Positions 22,679 to 30,754 of a stretch of 64,000 nucleotides of DNA are shown here, one piece after another. Source of the stretch: Paraktedonobacter sp964250225 (GTDB lineage: Bacteria; Chloroflexota; Ktedonobacteria; Ktedonobacterales; Ktedonobacteraceae); assembly GCA_964250225.1 (NCBI GenBank), contig CAXUEY010000006.1, positions 8,509-72,508 of the forward strand, in the 5' to 3' direction. The notes below the pieces were generated by a model. That model searched no databases. It saw nothing but the letters and a program-made list of their open reading frames with translations, and had not been told where the DNA came from. A program made the translations under genes and the position numbers. Within the stretch, counting starts at the first letter, position 1. The number at the start of each line of letters is the position of its first letter.

Positions 22679-24617
22679 CCTTGTCACAAAAAACATGCTG
22701 CGTAACCTGCGCAGCTATCTGGGATATCTGTTGGCCGCGACCCTGGCCGTTACAGTCTTTGCCATGTTCACCGCCTTTGTCGATAATCCTGCTGTCCAGA
22801 ACGGCCATGTGACAACCACAGCCAGCCAGCTACTGGTAATCTTCCGCGTGTTTGTGGCGCTGTTCGCCATCTTCTTCATCTTTTACTTTCACGCGGCCCT
22901 GATCCGCGCGCGCAACAAAGAGTTTGGCCTGTTGCTCACCCTGGGCGTGACGCCGCGCCAGATTGGGCGCCTGATCTTCTATGAAAGCGTCGTGATGGGT
23001 CTGATCGCACTTAGTGCTGGTATTGGTCTGGGCATCCTTTGCTCATACTTCTTTCTGCTGGCAATGGAGGCCATTCTCGCTATCCCCGGCTCGCTACCCT
23101 TCGCGGTGCCATCGACCACGTTTATCACCACAGGTATCTTCTTCGGGATCGTCTTCCTGCTGGAGGCGTGTTGGATCTCGTTGCGCGTCACACGGCGCAC
23201 TCCGCGTGTGCTGTTGCTGGGTGCGCGTGTGCAGCAACAGCCGCCGCGTGTCTCCTGGTGGCGTGTGCTGCTCGGCCTGGCCTGTCTTGGCGCGGCCTAC
23301 GATATGGCGTTACAGTTCAGTATTGCTATCCTGCTCACGATGATCCCGATTATCGTCCTGACCATCGTTGGCACGTACTTCCTGTACAGTCAGTGTTCAG
23401 TGATGTTGCTCAAAAAGCTGCGTCGTCCGGGCATTCCCGGCACACGCCTGCTGATTGTCGCGCGCCTGGCTCATCGCATGCGCGACTATGCCCGCATGCT
23501 CACGGTGGTCACGATACTCAACGCGGTGGTGCTTACTGGCCTGGGCGCGGTTTTCGGCGTGCTCAATCTGGTACAGGTGCAGCAAACGCGTATGGTGCCT
23601 TTCGCGCTGCAACTCTCGGTCAACGCGGTTCATCCAACGGCGTTAACGCCCGCGCAGGTGCAACAGGAGATCGAGAAGCAACATTTTACCTTGCAAACCG
23701 TCGTGGATACCCCTCTTGTGGCCGCGACCGGCTCGGCAGGGGGACAGGTGAAGCCGGTTTCGGTAATCTCGCTGGCCAACTTTATACACTTGCAGGAAGT
23801 TGAACGCCAGGCGCATCCTGAAATTGAGCAGGATCAGACGAATGCCAGCGCGCTCTCCGGCACGCAGACGCATCTCTATATCCCCTATCCTGATCGGCCC
23901 CTGCCCTTGCAGCAAATCGCGCTCACTGTTGGGGCGCAGACCATACGTGTGAAGGTGGATGTGGGAAATACTCGCGTGCTCAATACCTATCATGGGGTCT
24001 CTACCGCCAGTCGACCTTCCGAGTATGTGGTAGTGGTCAGCGATCAGTTCTACACCCAACTGGCTGCCAGCGCAGCCCCGGACCAGCACTGGCAGGTCTA
24101 TAGCTATGTGCTCCCTGACTGGCAAAAAAGCGCCCCTGTGGTCAACGCCCTGCGCCAACGCCTGCCCGACGAGCAACAGGCGCTGCTGATCGATACCGCC
24201 ACCGCCAACGCAGGTGTCGAGCAATTTCTCTCGGTCATGCTCTTCGCCGACTTCTTTATCAGTTGCCTCTTCTTTCTGGCTGCGGGCAGCGCGCTCTACT
24301 TCAAGCTCTTTAACCAGCAAGAGGAGGATCAGCGCCAGTTCCACGCCTTAGAGCGCATTGGTATGCAGCGGCGCGAGGCGGGTCGCATCCTGAGCCGCGA
24401 ATTTCTGCTGCTCTTCTTTGTGCCCATCGTACTCGGTATGATCCACAGCACTGTGGCTCTGCTCGACCTGGCCCATCTCTTTAACGATGTCTACGCTGCT
24501 CTCGCAATTGGCAAAGCCTTCGCCGTGATCTGCGCGATCTACCTGGCCTGTTTCGTCGTCTACTTCTGGGTATCGCGCGTCAATTACCTGCGCCGCATGA
24601 AGTTGGTCGCAGCCTGA
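22665..24617 (+). CDS. BceB-like FtsX-family ABC permease
   Basis: The 650-residue permease has about ten membrane helices. Two FtsX domains lie at residues about 60-180 (RARNKEFGLLLTLGVTPRQI) and 530-640, with a large extracellular domain of about 200 residues (310-520) in between. This is the BceB architecture, where the external domain binds peptide antibiotics or their lipid II complexes. Specificity cannot be read. The gene is coupled to the ATPase gene. It stands about 15 kb from the lanthipeptide cluster; it might give self-protection but could as well be an unrelated resistance module. Confidence 0.88.
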   Translation: MSWRNLVTKNMLRNLRSYLGYLLAATLAVTVFAMFTAFVDNPAVQNGHVTTTASQLLVIFRVFVALFAIFFIFYFHAALIRARNKEFGLLLTLGVTPRQIGRLIFYESVVMGLIALSAGIGLGILCSYFFLLAMEAILAIPGSLPFAVPSTTFITTGIFFGIVFLLEACWISLRVTRRTPRVLLLGARVQQQPPRVSWWRVLLGLACLGAAYDMALQFSIAILLTMIPIIVLTIVGTYFLYSQCSVMLLKKLRRPGIPGTRLLIVARLAHRMRDYARMLTVVTILNAVVLTGLGAVFGVLNLVQVQQTRMVPFALQLSVNAVHPTALTPAQVQQEIEKQHFTLQTVVDTPLVAATGSAGGQVKPVSVISLANFIHLQEVERQAHPEIEQDQTNASALSGTQTHLYIPYPDRPLPLQQIALTVGAQTIRVKVDVGNTRVLNTYHGVSTASRPSEYVVVVSDQFYTQLAASAAPDQHWQVYSYVLPDWQKSAPVVNALRQRLPDEQQALLIDTATANAGVEQFLSVMLFADFFISCLFFLAAGSALYFKLFNQQEEDQRQFHALERIGMQRREAGRILSREFLLLFFVPIVLGMIHSTVALLDLAHLFNDVYAALAIGKAFAVICAIYLACFVVYFWVSRVNYLRRMKLVAA

Positions 24618-24657
24618 AAGTTGTCTGCTGTTTAACCAGACGATGTGCATGAAGCCA

Positions 24658-24696
24658 GGAGCCTGTTTAAAAACATCACTGATTTAAACAGGCTCC
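24658..24696. terminator. Perfect 14-bp hairpin after the permease gene
   Basis: GGAGCCTGTTTAAA and TTTAAACAGGCTCC enclose an 11-base loop, 41 bases after the permease stop. The right arm includes the stop codon of the truncated Uma2 relic. There is no T-run beyond the stem. Confidence 0.6.
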
Positions 24697-24914
24697 TGGA
24701 ACACGCCTTCATAAATTTCATCAATGTTCAGCTTCAGCTTGAGCGGCTCCAGATCAATGGTCTGGCCGACAGTGAAGATCTCCTGCTGCCAATCGTTGGC
24801 CAGGCGATAGACCTTGATGCGCGGCTTGTACTGGCTCACGAGCAGATACACTTCCAGGGTTGGACAGGTCAAGTAACTGGTGAACTTATAGCCTCTGTCG
24901 CGTTTCTCTCGCAC
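24684..24914 (-). pseudogene. Truncated Uma2-family (DUF820) gene
   Basis: The 76-residue frame covers only the C-terminal third of a Uma2 protein. EKRDRGYKFTSY, TLEVYLLVSQYKP, KVYRLANDWQQE and DLEPLKLKLNIDEIYEGVF align closely with the end of the intact gene at 26396-27052. The N-terminal part, including the acidic nuclease-like residues, is missing and is not found in other frames upstream, where the Lrp gene begins. It is a relic of a duplication. Confidence 0.85.
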
Positions 24915-25417
24915 TACTGACTCTCTTCCGGCAAAGGCAAGGAGCGCAGAGGCACAGGCGAGGACTGAATAATGGTTGTCGTGGTTGAGCCATACAGCAG
25001 AAAGCTATCGAGAAGCCGATCAAGCTGATCGATGGCGGGAATATGTGCTTTGAGCACGAAACAATCCTCGCCGGTGACGCGGTGGCATTCGACGATTTCG
25101 GGGATCTGTTGCGCCAGTTCCGCGATTTTCGGCAGTTGCCCCGGATTGGGACGAATGCGAATATACGCGGCAATTGGTAGGCCCAGCGCCGCGGGGCTCA
25201 AATCCAGGTGATAACCGCGAATCACCCCGGCTTCCTCCAGACGGCGCACGCGTTCTGTCACGGCGGGCGATGACATCCCGACACGACGCCCCAATTCGGA
25301 CATGGTGAGGCGGGGATCGCGTTGTAACTCCTCCAGCACCCGTCTATTCACCGCGTCGATCTCCTTGTGGACGGATGTATAAGTAAATAGCCGCATTTCC
25401 CTTGTTTTTTGAACCAT
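24914..25417 (-). CDS. Lrp/AsnC-family transcriptional regulator
   Basis: The 167-residue regulator is placed at the ATG 25417, which has AGGAG eleven bases upstream; the longer open frame would read back through the divergent promoter. It has an N-terminal helix-turn-helix (VNRRVLEELQRDPRLTMSEL, GRRVGMSSPAVTERVRRLEE) and a C-terminal RAM domain (IPEIVECHRVTGEDCFVLKA) that binds amino acids. Lrp-type proteins respond to amino acids and often control a divergent exporter, here the EamA transporter. A gap of about 90 bases between the two starts holds the shared promoter. Confidence 0.9.
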   Translation of the reverse strand: MVQKTREMRLFTYTSVHKEIDAVNRRVLEELQRDPRLTMSELGRRVGMSSPAVTERVRRLEEAGVIRGYHLDLSPAALGLPIAAYIRIRPNPGQLPKIAELAQQIPEIVECHRVTGEDCFVLKAHIPAIDQLDRLLDSFLLYGSTTTTIIQSSPVPLRSLPLPEESQ

Positions 25418-25508
25418 TGGAAGACTATCTCCTTCAATAAGCCATGTATTTTTGCTGATTTCCATTGTACCATAGTGCAAAGCACATTCGTATGAAGGAG
25501 AGATAATC

Positions 25509-26399
25509 GTGCAAGTCAGCAAACCGAGCGTGACGGCTAAAGTGCCGCCACATGTATATTTTTTCGTGAGTGCCATTTTTCATTATCTGGGGCCGGCTTT
25601 TGCCGTGCTGCTCTTTGCCCAGGTTTCAGTGCTCGGTGTGGCGTGGTTCCGCATCGCGACGGCTGCGGTCATTTTCGCGCTCTGGCGACGACCCTGGCGT
25701 GTGTTTGCGCAGGCCTCCTGGGGGCAGCGACGGTTATTGTTGGCGCTGGGCGTGGTGCTGGGCCTGATGAATGCCTGCTTCTACCTGGCCATTGCGCGCC
25801 TGCCGCTGGGAACCGTTGGCGCTATCGAGTTTCTTGGCCCCATCGCGCTGGCTGCTCTGGGGGCGCGCACTCCACGCAATATCGCGGCATTGCTGTTCGC
25901 GGCTGCTGGTGGATGGCTGCTGACGGATGTACGTTTCGGTGGCCAGCCGTTGGGCTTTGTCTTTGCCTTCGCCAACTGCTTGTTTTTTATGCTCTACGTG
26001 ATCCTCGGCCATCGTATCGCTCAGGATGGTGGAACTGCCGGAATTGATCGTTTGGGAGCTGCCATGCTCATCGCGCTCGTCACGATCACACCCATTGGCA
26101 TCACCGGCGCGTTGCCAGCCATGACGCAGATCGTGCTCGTTCTCGTTGGGATCGGGGTCGGGATCTGCTCATCGGTTATCCCCTATGTATGCGATCAGTT
26201 AGCGATGGCCCGCCTGCCACGCGCGACCTTTGCGCTGTTGCTCTCCCTATTGCCTGCCTCTGCTGCTGTGATCGGCGTGGTGGTTCTGCGCCAGATTCCG
26301 AATATACTGGAGATCGCGGGTATTCTGCTGGTTGCCGTCGGGGTCGCGCTCCATCATGAGGCCACGGCTCGGCCCACAAAGGATCGCAAGGATACTTAG
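25509..26399 (+). CDS. EamA/RhtA-family metabolite exporter
   Basis: The 296-residue protein has about ten membrane helices in two EamA repeats. Features such as PAFAVLLFAQVSVLGVAWFR, PLGTVGAIEFLGPIALAALG and the second-half LPRATFALLLSLLPASAAVIG place it nearest the RhtA threonine/homoserine exporter branch. The start is a GTG with GAAGGAG eight bases upstream. It is divergent from an Lrp-type regulator, which supports amino-acid export. The substrate is inferred only from family and context. It converges on and overlaps the Uma2 gene end by 4 bases. Confidence 0.85.
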   Translation: MQVSKPSVTAKVPPHVYFFVSAIFHYLGPAFAVLLFAQVSVLGVAWFRIATAAVIFALWRRPWRVFAQASWGQRRLLLALGVVLGLMNACFYLAIARLPLGTVGAIEFLGPIALAALGARTPRNIAALLFAAAGGWLLTDVRFGGQPLGFVFAFANCLFFMLYVILGHRIAQDGGTAGIDRLGAAMLIALVTITPIGITGALPAMTQIVLVLVGIGVGICSSVIPYVCDQLAMARLPRATFALLLSLLPASAAVIGVVVLRQIPNILEIAGILLVAVGVALHHEATARPTKDRKDT

Positions 26400-27052
26400 A
26401 GTATACCTTTATAAATCTCATCAATGTTCAACTTCAGATTGAGCGGCTCCAGATCAATACTCTGCCCGGCGGTGAAGACTTCCTTCTGCCACTCGTTGGC
26501 CAGGCGATAGACCTCGATATATGGCTCATACTGACTGGCCAGCATATATACTTCCAATGCTGAGCAGCTCTGGTAACGGGTGAACTTATATTTCCTATCA
26601 CGCTTCTCAGTGCTGGGGGAGAGTATTTCGACGATGAGCCGAGGAAATTGAATGCGGAAAGGTTTGCTGATCTTATCGTCGTCCCAGTCGCGTGCATCGC
26701 AGGTCAGCACCACATCCGGGCACAGGGGCGTGCTATCGGGAATGGCCACATATTGTTCATGATGAACACGGCAAGGACCGTCATCCCCAACTTGCAAGTT
26801 CAGCCGAAGTTCAATGCGCCCGGCAATATTGCTATGTTTAGGGGACGAGCCAGTCATGTTGTAGACCAGGCCACCAATCAGTTCATAGCGACAATTGGTC
26901 TCATCGCTGATGAGTCGTTCAAAATCTTCTGCGGCCATGGGAATGCCTGTGTGTGGGGCATCGGGATCATTGATCCACTGGGCAAAATTCTTTGCGTTCA
27001 TTAGTCCACCAGCTTGCGAAATCTCCTGGTCTTCAAACCGACGCTGAGCCAT
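26396..27052 (-). CDS. Uma2-family (DUF820) PD-(D/E)xK nuclease-like protein
   Basis: The 218-residue protein has the family's ordered motifs: YELIGGLVYNMTG, an N-terminal HSNIAGRIELRL, YVAIPDSTPLCPDVVLTC with the PD acidic pair, then FPRLIVEILSPSTEKRDRKYKF with E and K, completing a PD-(D/E)xK pattern. Uma2 proteins are abundant in cyanobacteria and Chloroflexota and their true role is poorly known. AAGGGG lies nine bases before the ATG. A truncated sister gene lies 1.7 kb away. The C-terminus overlaps the convergent exporter gene by 4 bases. Confidence 0.88.
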   Translation of the reverse strand: MAQRRFEDQEISQAGGLMNAKNFAQWINDPDAPHTGIPMAAEDFERLISDETNCRYELIGGLVYNMTGSSPKHSNIAGRIELRLNLQVGDDGPCRVHHEQYVAIPDSTPLCPDVVLTCDARDWDDDKISKPFRIQFPRLIVEILSPSTEKRDRKYKFTRYQSCSALEVYMLASQYEPYIEVYRLANEWQKEVFTAGQSIDLEPLNLKLNIDEIYKGIL

Positions 27053-27137
27053 GATACATTACCCCTTTTCTATCCCAAAACGACGTGACTATCCGCAAGC
27101 TAGTATACCATACTCAACCCAGAGATTTGTAGTGCTT

Positions 27138-27578
27138 CTAAGCCTCATCCGCAGGCGGCCAGATGGTCTTTGGCGCGACAAAGGTCTTGTTCTTGAAGGA
27201 GGGCGGCCCCTCGAGTCCCCAGTGCCAGGAGACGGTTGGGCGCACCGCCAGGTATTCTGTGGTGCCAAGCCTACCGCTGCGCTGGACAATTCGAGCGAGT
27301 CCATGCAGTTTGATGCCGCGCGGTTTCCCCGTCTCTTCGTCGTCGATAATCAGCGAGACTTTGTTGTTACCCGCCGCGACATTTTTGTATTTGCGCGAGG
27401 TTTGCAGGGCCATGCCGCCGATATAAAAATACTGCCCGTCGAACTCGAAGCCTACGGCGTCTACGTCCGGCTGCCCATCCGGTGTGACGGTACCCAGGCG
27501 CAGTAGCTTTTGTGTGCGCAGGTACGCTAATTCTTTCTCCGAAAACATTGTGAGTCTGTCTTTTCCATCCTTTGACAT
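27138..27578 (-). CDS. PPOX-class F420-dependent family protein
   Basis: The 146-residue protein belongs to the split-barrel flavin/F420-binding family. FSEKELAYLRTQKLLRLGTV, PDVDAVGFEFDGQYFYIGG, SRKYKNVAAGNNKVSLIIDD and HWGLEGP match a subfamily usually described as PPOX class F420-dependent. It is likely a small homodimeric oxidoreductase or cofactor-binding protein; the substrate is unknown. The start at 27578 is preferred over an upstream Met that lacks a ribosome-binding site; a later Met at MFSEKE (27548) is possible, as it matches the usual family start. Confidence 0.82.
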   Translation of the reverse strand: MSKDGKDRLTMFSEKELAYLRTQKLLRLGTVTPDGQPDVDAVGFEFDGQYFYIGGMALQTSRKYKNVAAGNNKVSLIIDDEETGKPRGIKLHGLARIVQRSGRLGTTEYLAVRPTVSWHWGLEGPPSFKNKTFVAPKTIWPPADEA

Positions 27579-27691
27579 GCGATTTTCTTCCCTGAAATCA
27601 GCCTGTCTATTACCCGTAGGGGTGCGCAATTTTAGCACGCGCTATCATCTTACTCAGCCTACCACCATCATACACAGTATACAGAGAAATG

Positions 27692-28216
27692 CTACTGTTC
27701 TGTGTGTATCAGCGTCAGGATCGTCTCGACAATCTCCTCTGGCGTTTGCTCATCGGTTGGGATCTGGGTGCGAAAAATTGGCGACTCGAAGGCGGGGACA
27801 CAACGCTCGATACGCTCTCGAATCCATGTGGATGCTTCAGCGGTATGTTCGCGTTGAGCCAGCCGCTGGAGCAGGGTTTCACGTCTGGCGGTCAGGCAAA
27901 AATGGGAGAGATGCGGATCGATCTTACGCAGACCTGTGACAATCTCCTCAAAATAGGGACGGTGCCAGAGCGTCATGGGCACGACCAGGGTGCGCCCATA
28001 GACGCGCTTGAGCTGCCGCGCCGTTTCGATGACGAGGGGACGCCAGACCGTGAGATCCTGAAAGTCGCTGAAGGTCTCGATGGGCTGAATGATTGGGCGC
28101 AGGCCATATCCCACCATCTCTGGATCGTAGAGCATACTGTGGTAGAGCCGCTCCACCAGCAGGTCCGCGACGGTTGATTTGCCCGCCGCAAACGAACCAT
28201 TGAGCATGATGATCAT
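27692..28216 (-). CDS. TmrB-like P-loop ATPase/kinase
   Basis: The 174-residue protein starts MIIMLNGSFAAGKSTVADLL, a Walker A loop at the very N-terminus. The following layout (LLVERL, a WRPLVIETARQL helix, and FCLTARRETLLQRLAQRE with likely lid arginines) resembles small nucleotide or antibiotic kinases and the TmrB tunicamycin-resistance protein. It overlaps the upstream glycosyltransferase gene by four bases (ATGA), so it is translationally coupled to the GT9 operon. Possible roles are phosphorylation of a small molecule, or TmrB-like binding of a nucleoside antibiotic that targets polymer synthesis. Function not assigned. Confidence 0.72.
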   Translation of the reverse strand: MIIMLNGSFAAGKSTVADLLVERLYHSMLYDPEMVGYGLRPIIQPIETFSDFQDLTVWRPLVIETARQLKRVYGRTLVVPMTLWHRPYFEEIVTGLRKIDPHLSHFCLTARRETLLQRLAQREHTAEASTWIRERIERCVPAFESPIFRTQIPTDEQTPEEIVETILTLIHTEQ

Positions 28217-29376
28217 AGATGTATTTTCCCTGTTTCTTTTAATAATCTACGGGCCGCCACTGCTACCGGATCGACGCCCAGCGTGGCCAGGCAGTCGCGG
28301 GTGGCGCAGCCCTCCGGCAGACCCAGGTCGTGGCCGCGATAGAAGCAGGGCATGCAGGGCAGATCTTGTTTGACGACGATGGCCTTGCGGTCAGCTCGCT
28401 GGCCGGTATACGGTCCCCAGGCATCCGAGTTGGAGAGGCCAAAGATGGCGACGACTGGCGTGCCCACGGCTGTGGCCAGGTGCATTGGACCCGCGTCATT
28501 GCCAATAAACAGGTCGGCCAGTTCCAACACAGCCGCAGTGACCTGGACCGTGCTTTTACCCGCCAGACTGCGCACTGGCACGCCCGAACGTAGCATGCCT
28601 ATGATCTGCTGGTGTAACTCGGCCTCTTCGGGTCCACCGACGAGCAGCAATTGGCCGCCTGCATCGCGGTAGAGCGTGTCGGCCAGTTGCGCGAAACGTT
28701 CTGGAGACCAGCGCCGCGCCGTGCTATAGCCACCACTGCCAGGATGCATGGTGATGATGGGTCGCGCAACTTGCCTGGTAGGTTCGTCGCCAAAGACCAG
28801 CCGTCGCGCTTCCTGGCGCTGAGCCGGGGTGAGCGGCATGGTCAGTTCTTTCTGGCTGGTCTTGCCGCCTACAGCCTCGGCCACGGCCAGATTGTACTCG
28901 GCCTCGTGCATCCAGCCAAAGCCCTCGTCCCTGACCTTCACATTGAGAAACCAGCCATGCCCGTTGTCCAGCCCGACGCGGTACTTCGCGCCCGTGGCCA
29001 GCATCAAAGCCTGGTGTTTGCGCCTGCCAAAGAAGAGCGTTAAATGGTGCATCAGCAGCACAGCGTTGTAGTGGCCACCGCGCAGGTCGCGCAGTAGCGG
29101 ACGCAGCTTGAGCAGGTTGGTCGGGCGCATGAGCAGTTGTTTGGGGTGGTCGAAGAGGTATTTATCCAGCACGATCACGCGATTAATCACCTCCCAATCG
29201 TCCAGAATACCCGCTGAAGAGGGCGTGACCAGCAGGTCTATCTGGGCCTGGGGGTAGCTCTCACGCAGAGCACGCAGGGCGGGCGTGACCAGCAGGAGAT
29301 CGCCAATCGTGGCCAGTTTCACGACCAGGATGTGCGCATTGGGTGGAAGCTGAATGGGTGGTGTGTGTCTTGACAT
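28213..29376 (-). CDS. GT9-family glycosyltransferase (third of three)
   Basis: The 387-residue protein is a GT-B fold heptosyltransferase-like enzyme. HILVVKLATIGDLLLVTPALRALRESYPQA is the N-terminal donor-domain strand and helix; IITMHPGSGGYSTARRWSPE begins the second domain; DLFIGNDAGPMHLATAVGTP is the conserved D-x-GPMHLA sugar-nucleotide motif. Known members transfer ADP-heptose to lipopolysaccharide core, but a monoderm Chloroflexota has none, so a different glycopolymer is likely. The start at 29376 lies 2 bases after the stop of the preceding GT9 gene; the longer frame would overlap that gene by about 150 bases. It is coupled by ATGA to the downstream P-loop gene. Confidence 0.87.
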   Translation of the reverse strand: MSRHTPPIQLPPNAHILVVKLATIGDLLLVTPALRALRESYPQAQIDLLVTPSSAGILDDWEVINRVIVLDKYLFDHPKQLLMRPTNLLKLRPLLRDLRGGHYNAVLLMHHLTLFFGRRKHQALMLATGAKYRVGLDNGHGWFLNVKVRDEGFGWMHEAEYNLAVAEAVGGKTSQKELTMPLTPAQRQEARRLVFGDEPTRQVARPIITMHPGSGGYSTARRWSPERFAQLADTLYRDAGGQLLLVGGPEEAELHQQIIGMLRSGVPVRSLAGKSTVQVTAAVLELADLFIGNDAGPMHLATAVGTPVVAIFGLSNSDAWGPYTGQRADRKAIVVKQDLPCMPCFYRGHDLGLPEGCATRDCLATLGVDPVAVAARRLLKETGKIHL

Positions 29377-29378
29377 AA

Positions 29379-30725
29379 TTATACTCGCTCGCCCTGCCCG
29401 ATTGTCTCCGCCAGTTTCTCTTGTGCGACGGTAAAGACTTGCCTGGGCAGGATATTCTTCATACATTGAGTGGTGAAAAAACGGCAATCCGCCGTATCTC
29501 TGGCCTGGTAACAGGGGCTGCACCAGATATCACTGCGCAGGACCGTTGCGTGTCGGCTGACTGGTCCAGAGAGGGCAGGATTGGTGGGACCGTGAATGGC
29601 GATCACGGGCGTCTCCACAGCCGTAGCCATGTGCATGGGTCCACTATCCCCGCTGATCAGCAGGTCGGCCCGCTTGAGCAGTGCCGCCAGTTGCGTCAGG
29701 CTGGTCTTGCCCGCCAGGTTGAGCGGCTGCTCGCGCATGCGCCTGGTGATCTTCTCGATCAGCGCCAGGTCGTTGGGCGCGCCAGTCAGGATCACCTGCG
29801 CGTTTTGCTCGCGGATCAGCCGATCTAACAGTGTAGCCCAGTAGGGAACCGGCCAGCGTTTGGACTGTCCGTTGGTGGCGCTGACATGGCAGGCGATGAT
29901 GGGACGGCGTGGCTGTACGCCCTGTATACTCTGCGTGTTCTGTCCATCCTGCACGTCCTGCGCGCTCTGTATGCCTTGCGCGGCCAGCAACTGCTCGACC
30001 TCGCGTGTGGCTTGCTCCGAGACATACAGATGTGGGTAACGGTCTTCCGGGCTGACCGTCGCGCCAGCTGCCTGAGCCAGTTGCAGGCAGTAGTCAACTT
30101 CGTGCCTCTGCTCGCCGGGCTGCCAGTGCTGACCCGGCACACTGTCAGTCATCAGGCCGGGGAAGCTCTCGCGGCCAAAGCCCACGCGTCGTGTCGCCCC
30201 GCTCAAGACCGCTAGCACGCCAGCCCATTTCCCAAACAGGCTGATGGCCAGATCGTAATCACGCGCGTGCAGCCGTGTCAGTAGCGCGCGCAACTCGCGC
30301 CAGTTTTTTTTACTCAGCAAAGCTCTGGGGCGACGCCAGATATTGGGATCATAGCCCATAATCTCGGTCAGATCGAGATCGCCCTCGATGACCTTCGCGC
30401 TGGCCGGGACCGAGATCAGGTCAATCTCCGCGTCAGGGTAGGCGCGTTTGAGGACGCGGACCGCGACCATCGAGAGCACCAGGTCGCCGATCAGGTCCAG
30501 GCGGATCACCAGAATGCGCCGAGGTCGGTAGGTCGCGGGCCTCAGTGGTGGGTAGCGCTTGCCCACGCGCCCCAGGATCAGCCAGATGCCCCAGACGCTC
30601 ATCACCGCGTAGATCGCCCTGCCCAGCAGTCCCCTGCTCGCGCGCACAAACGTCTTGCGCGCCTGCTGCTTCGTCGTTGGCCGCGTAGGATACCCGTCAT
30701 CTTCGATATATGCTGTTTGCGTCAT
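29379..30725 (-). CDS. GT9-family glycosyltransferase (second of three)
   Basis: The 448-residue GT9 protein has an N-terminal extension of about 65 residues with a hydrophobic stretch (GRAIYAVMSVWGIWLILG), suggesting membrane association. ILVIRLDLIGDLVLSMVAVRVLKRAYP follows, then the C-terminal LISGDSGPMHMATAVETPVIAIHGPTNP. Between the two domains there is an unusual Gln/Asp-rich insert of about 24 residues starting AQGIQSAQDVQDGQNTQ, made of short repeats. It sits 29 bases after the first GT9 gene and 2 bases before the third, clearly one operon. The sugar and acceptor are unknown. Confidence 0.87.
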   Translation of the reverse strand: MTQTAYIEDDGYPTRPTTKQQARKTFVRASRGLLGRAIYAVMSVWGIWLILGRVGKRYPPLRPATYRPRRILVIRLDLIGDLVLSMVAVRVLKRAYPDAEIDLISVPASAKVIEGDLDLTEIMGYDPNIWRRPRALLSKKNWRELRALLTRLHARDYDLAISLFGKWAGVLAVLSGATRRVGFGRESFPGLMTDSVPGQHWQPGEQRHEVDYCLQLAQAAGATVSPEDRYPHLYVSEQATREVEQLLAAQGIQSAQDVQDGQNTQSIQGVQPRRPIIACHVSATNGQSKRWPVPYWATLLDRLIREQNAQVILTGAPNDLALIEKITRRMREQPLNLAGKTSLTQLAALLKRADLLISGDSGPMHMATAVETPVIAIHGPTNPALSGPVSRHATVLRSDIWCSPCYQARDTADCRFFTTQCMKNILPRQVFTVAQEKLAETIGQGERV

Positions 30726-30754
30726 GCCGCCCTGCCCTCCATTTGCTTATTCGC

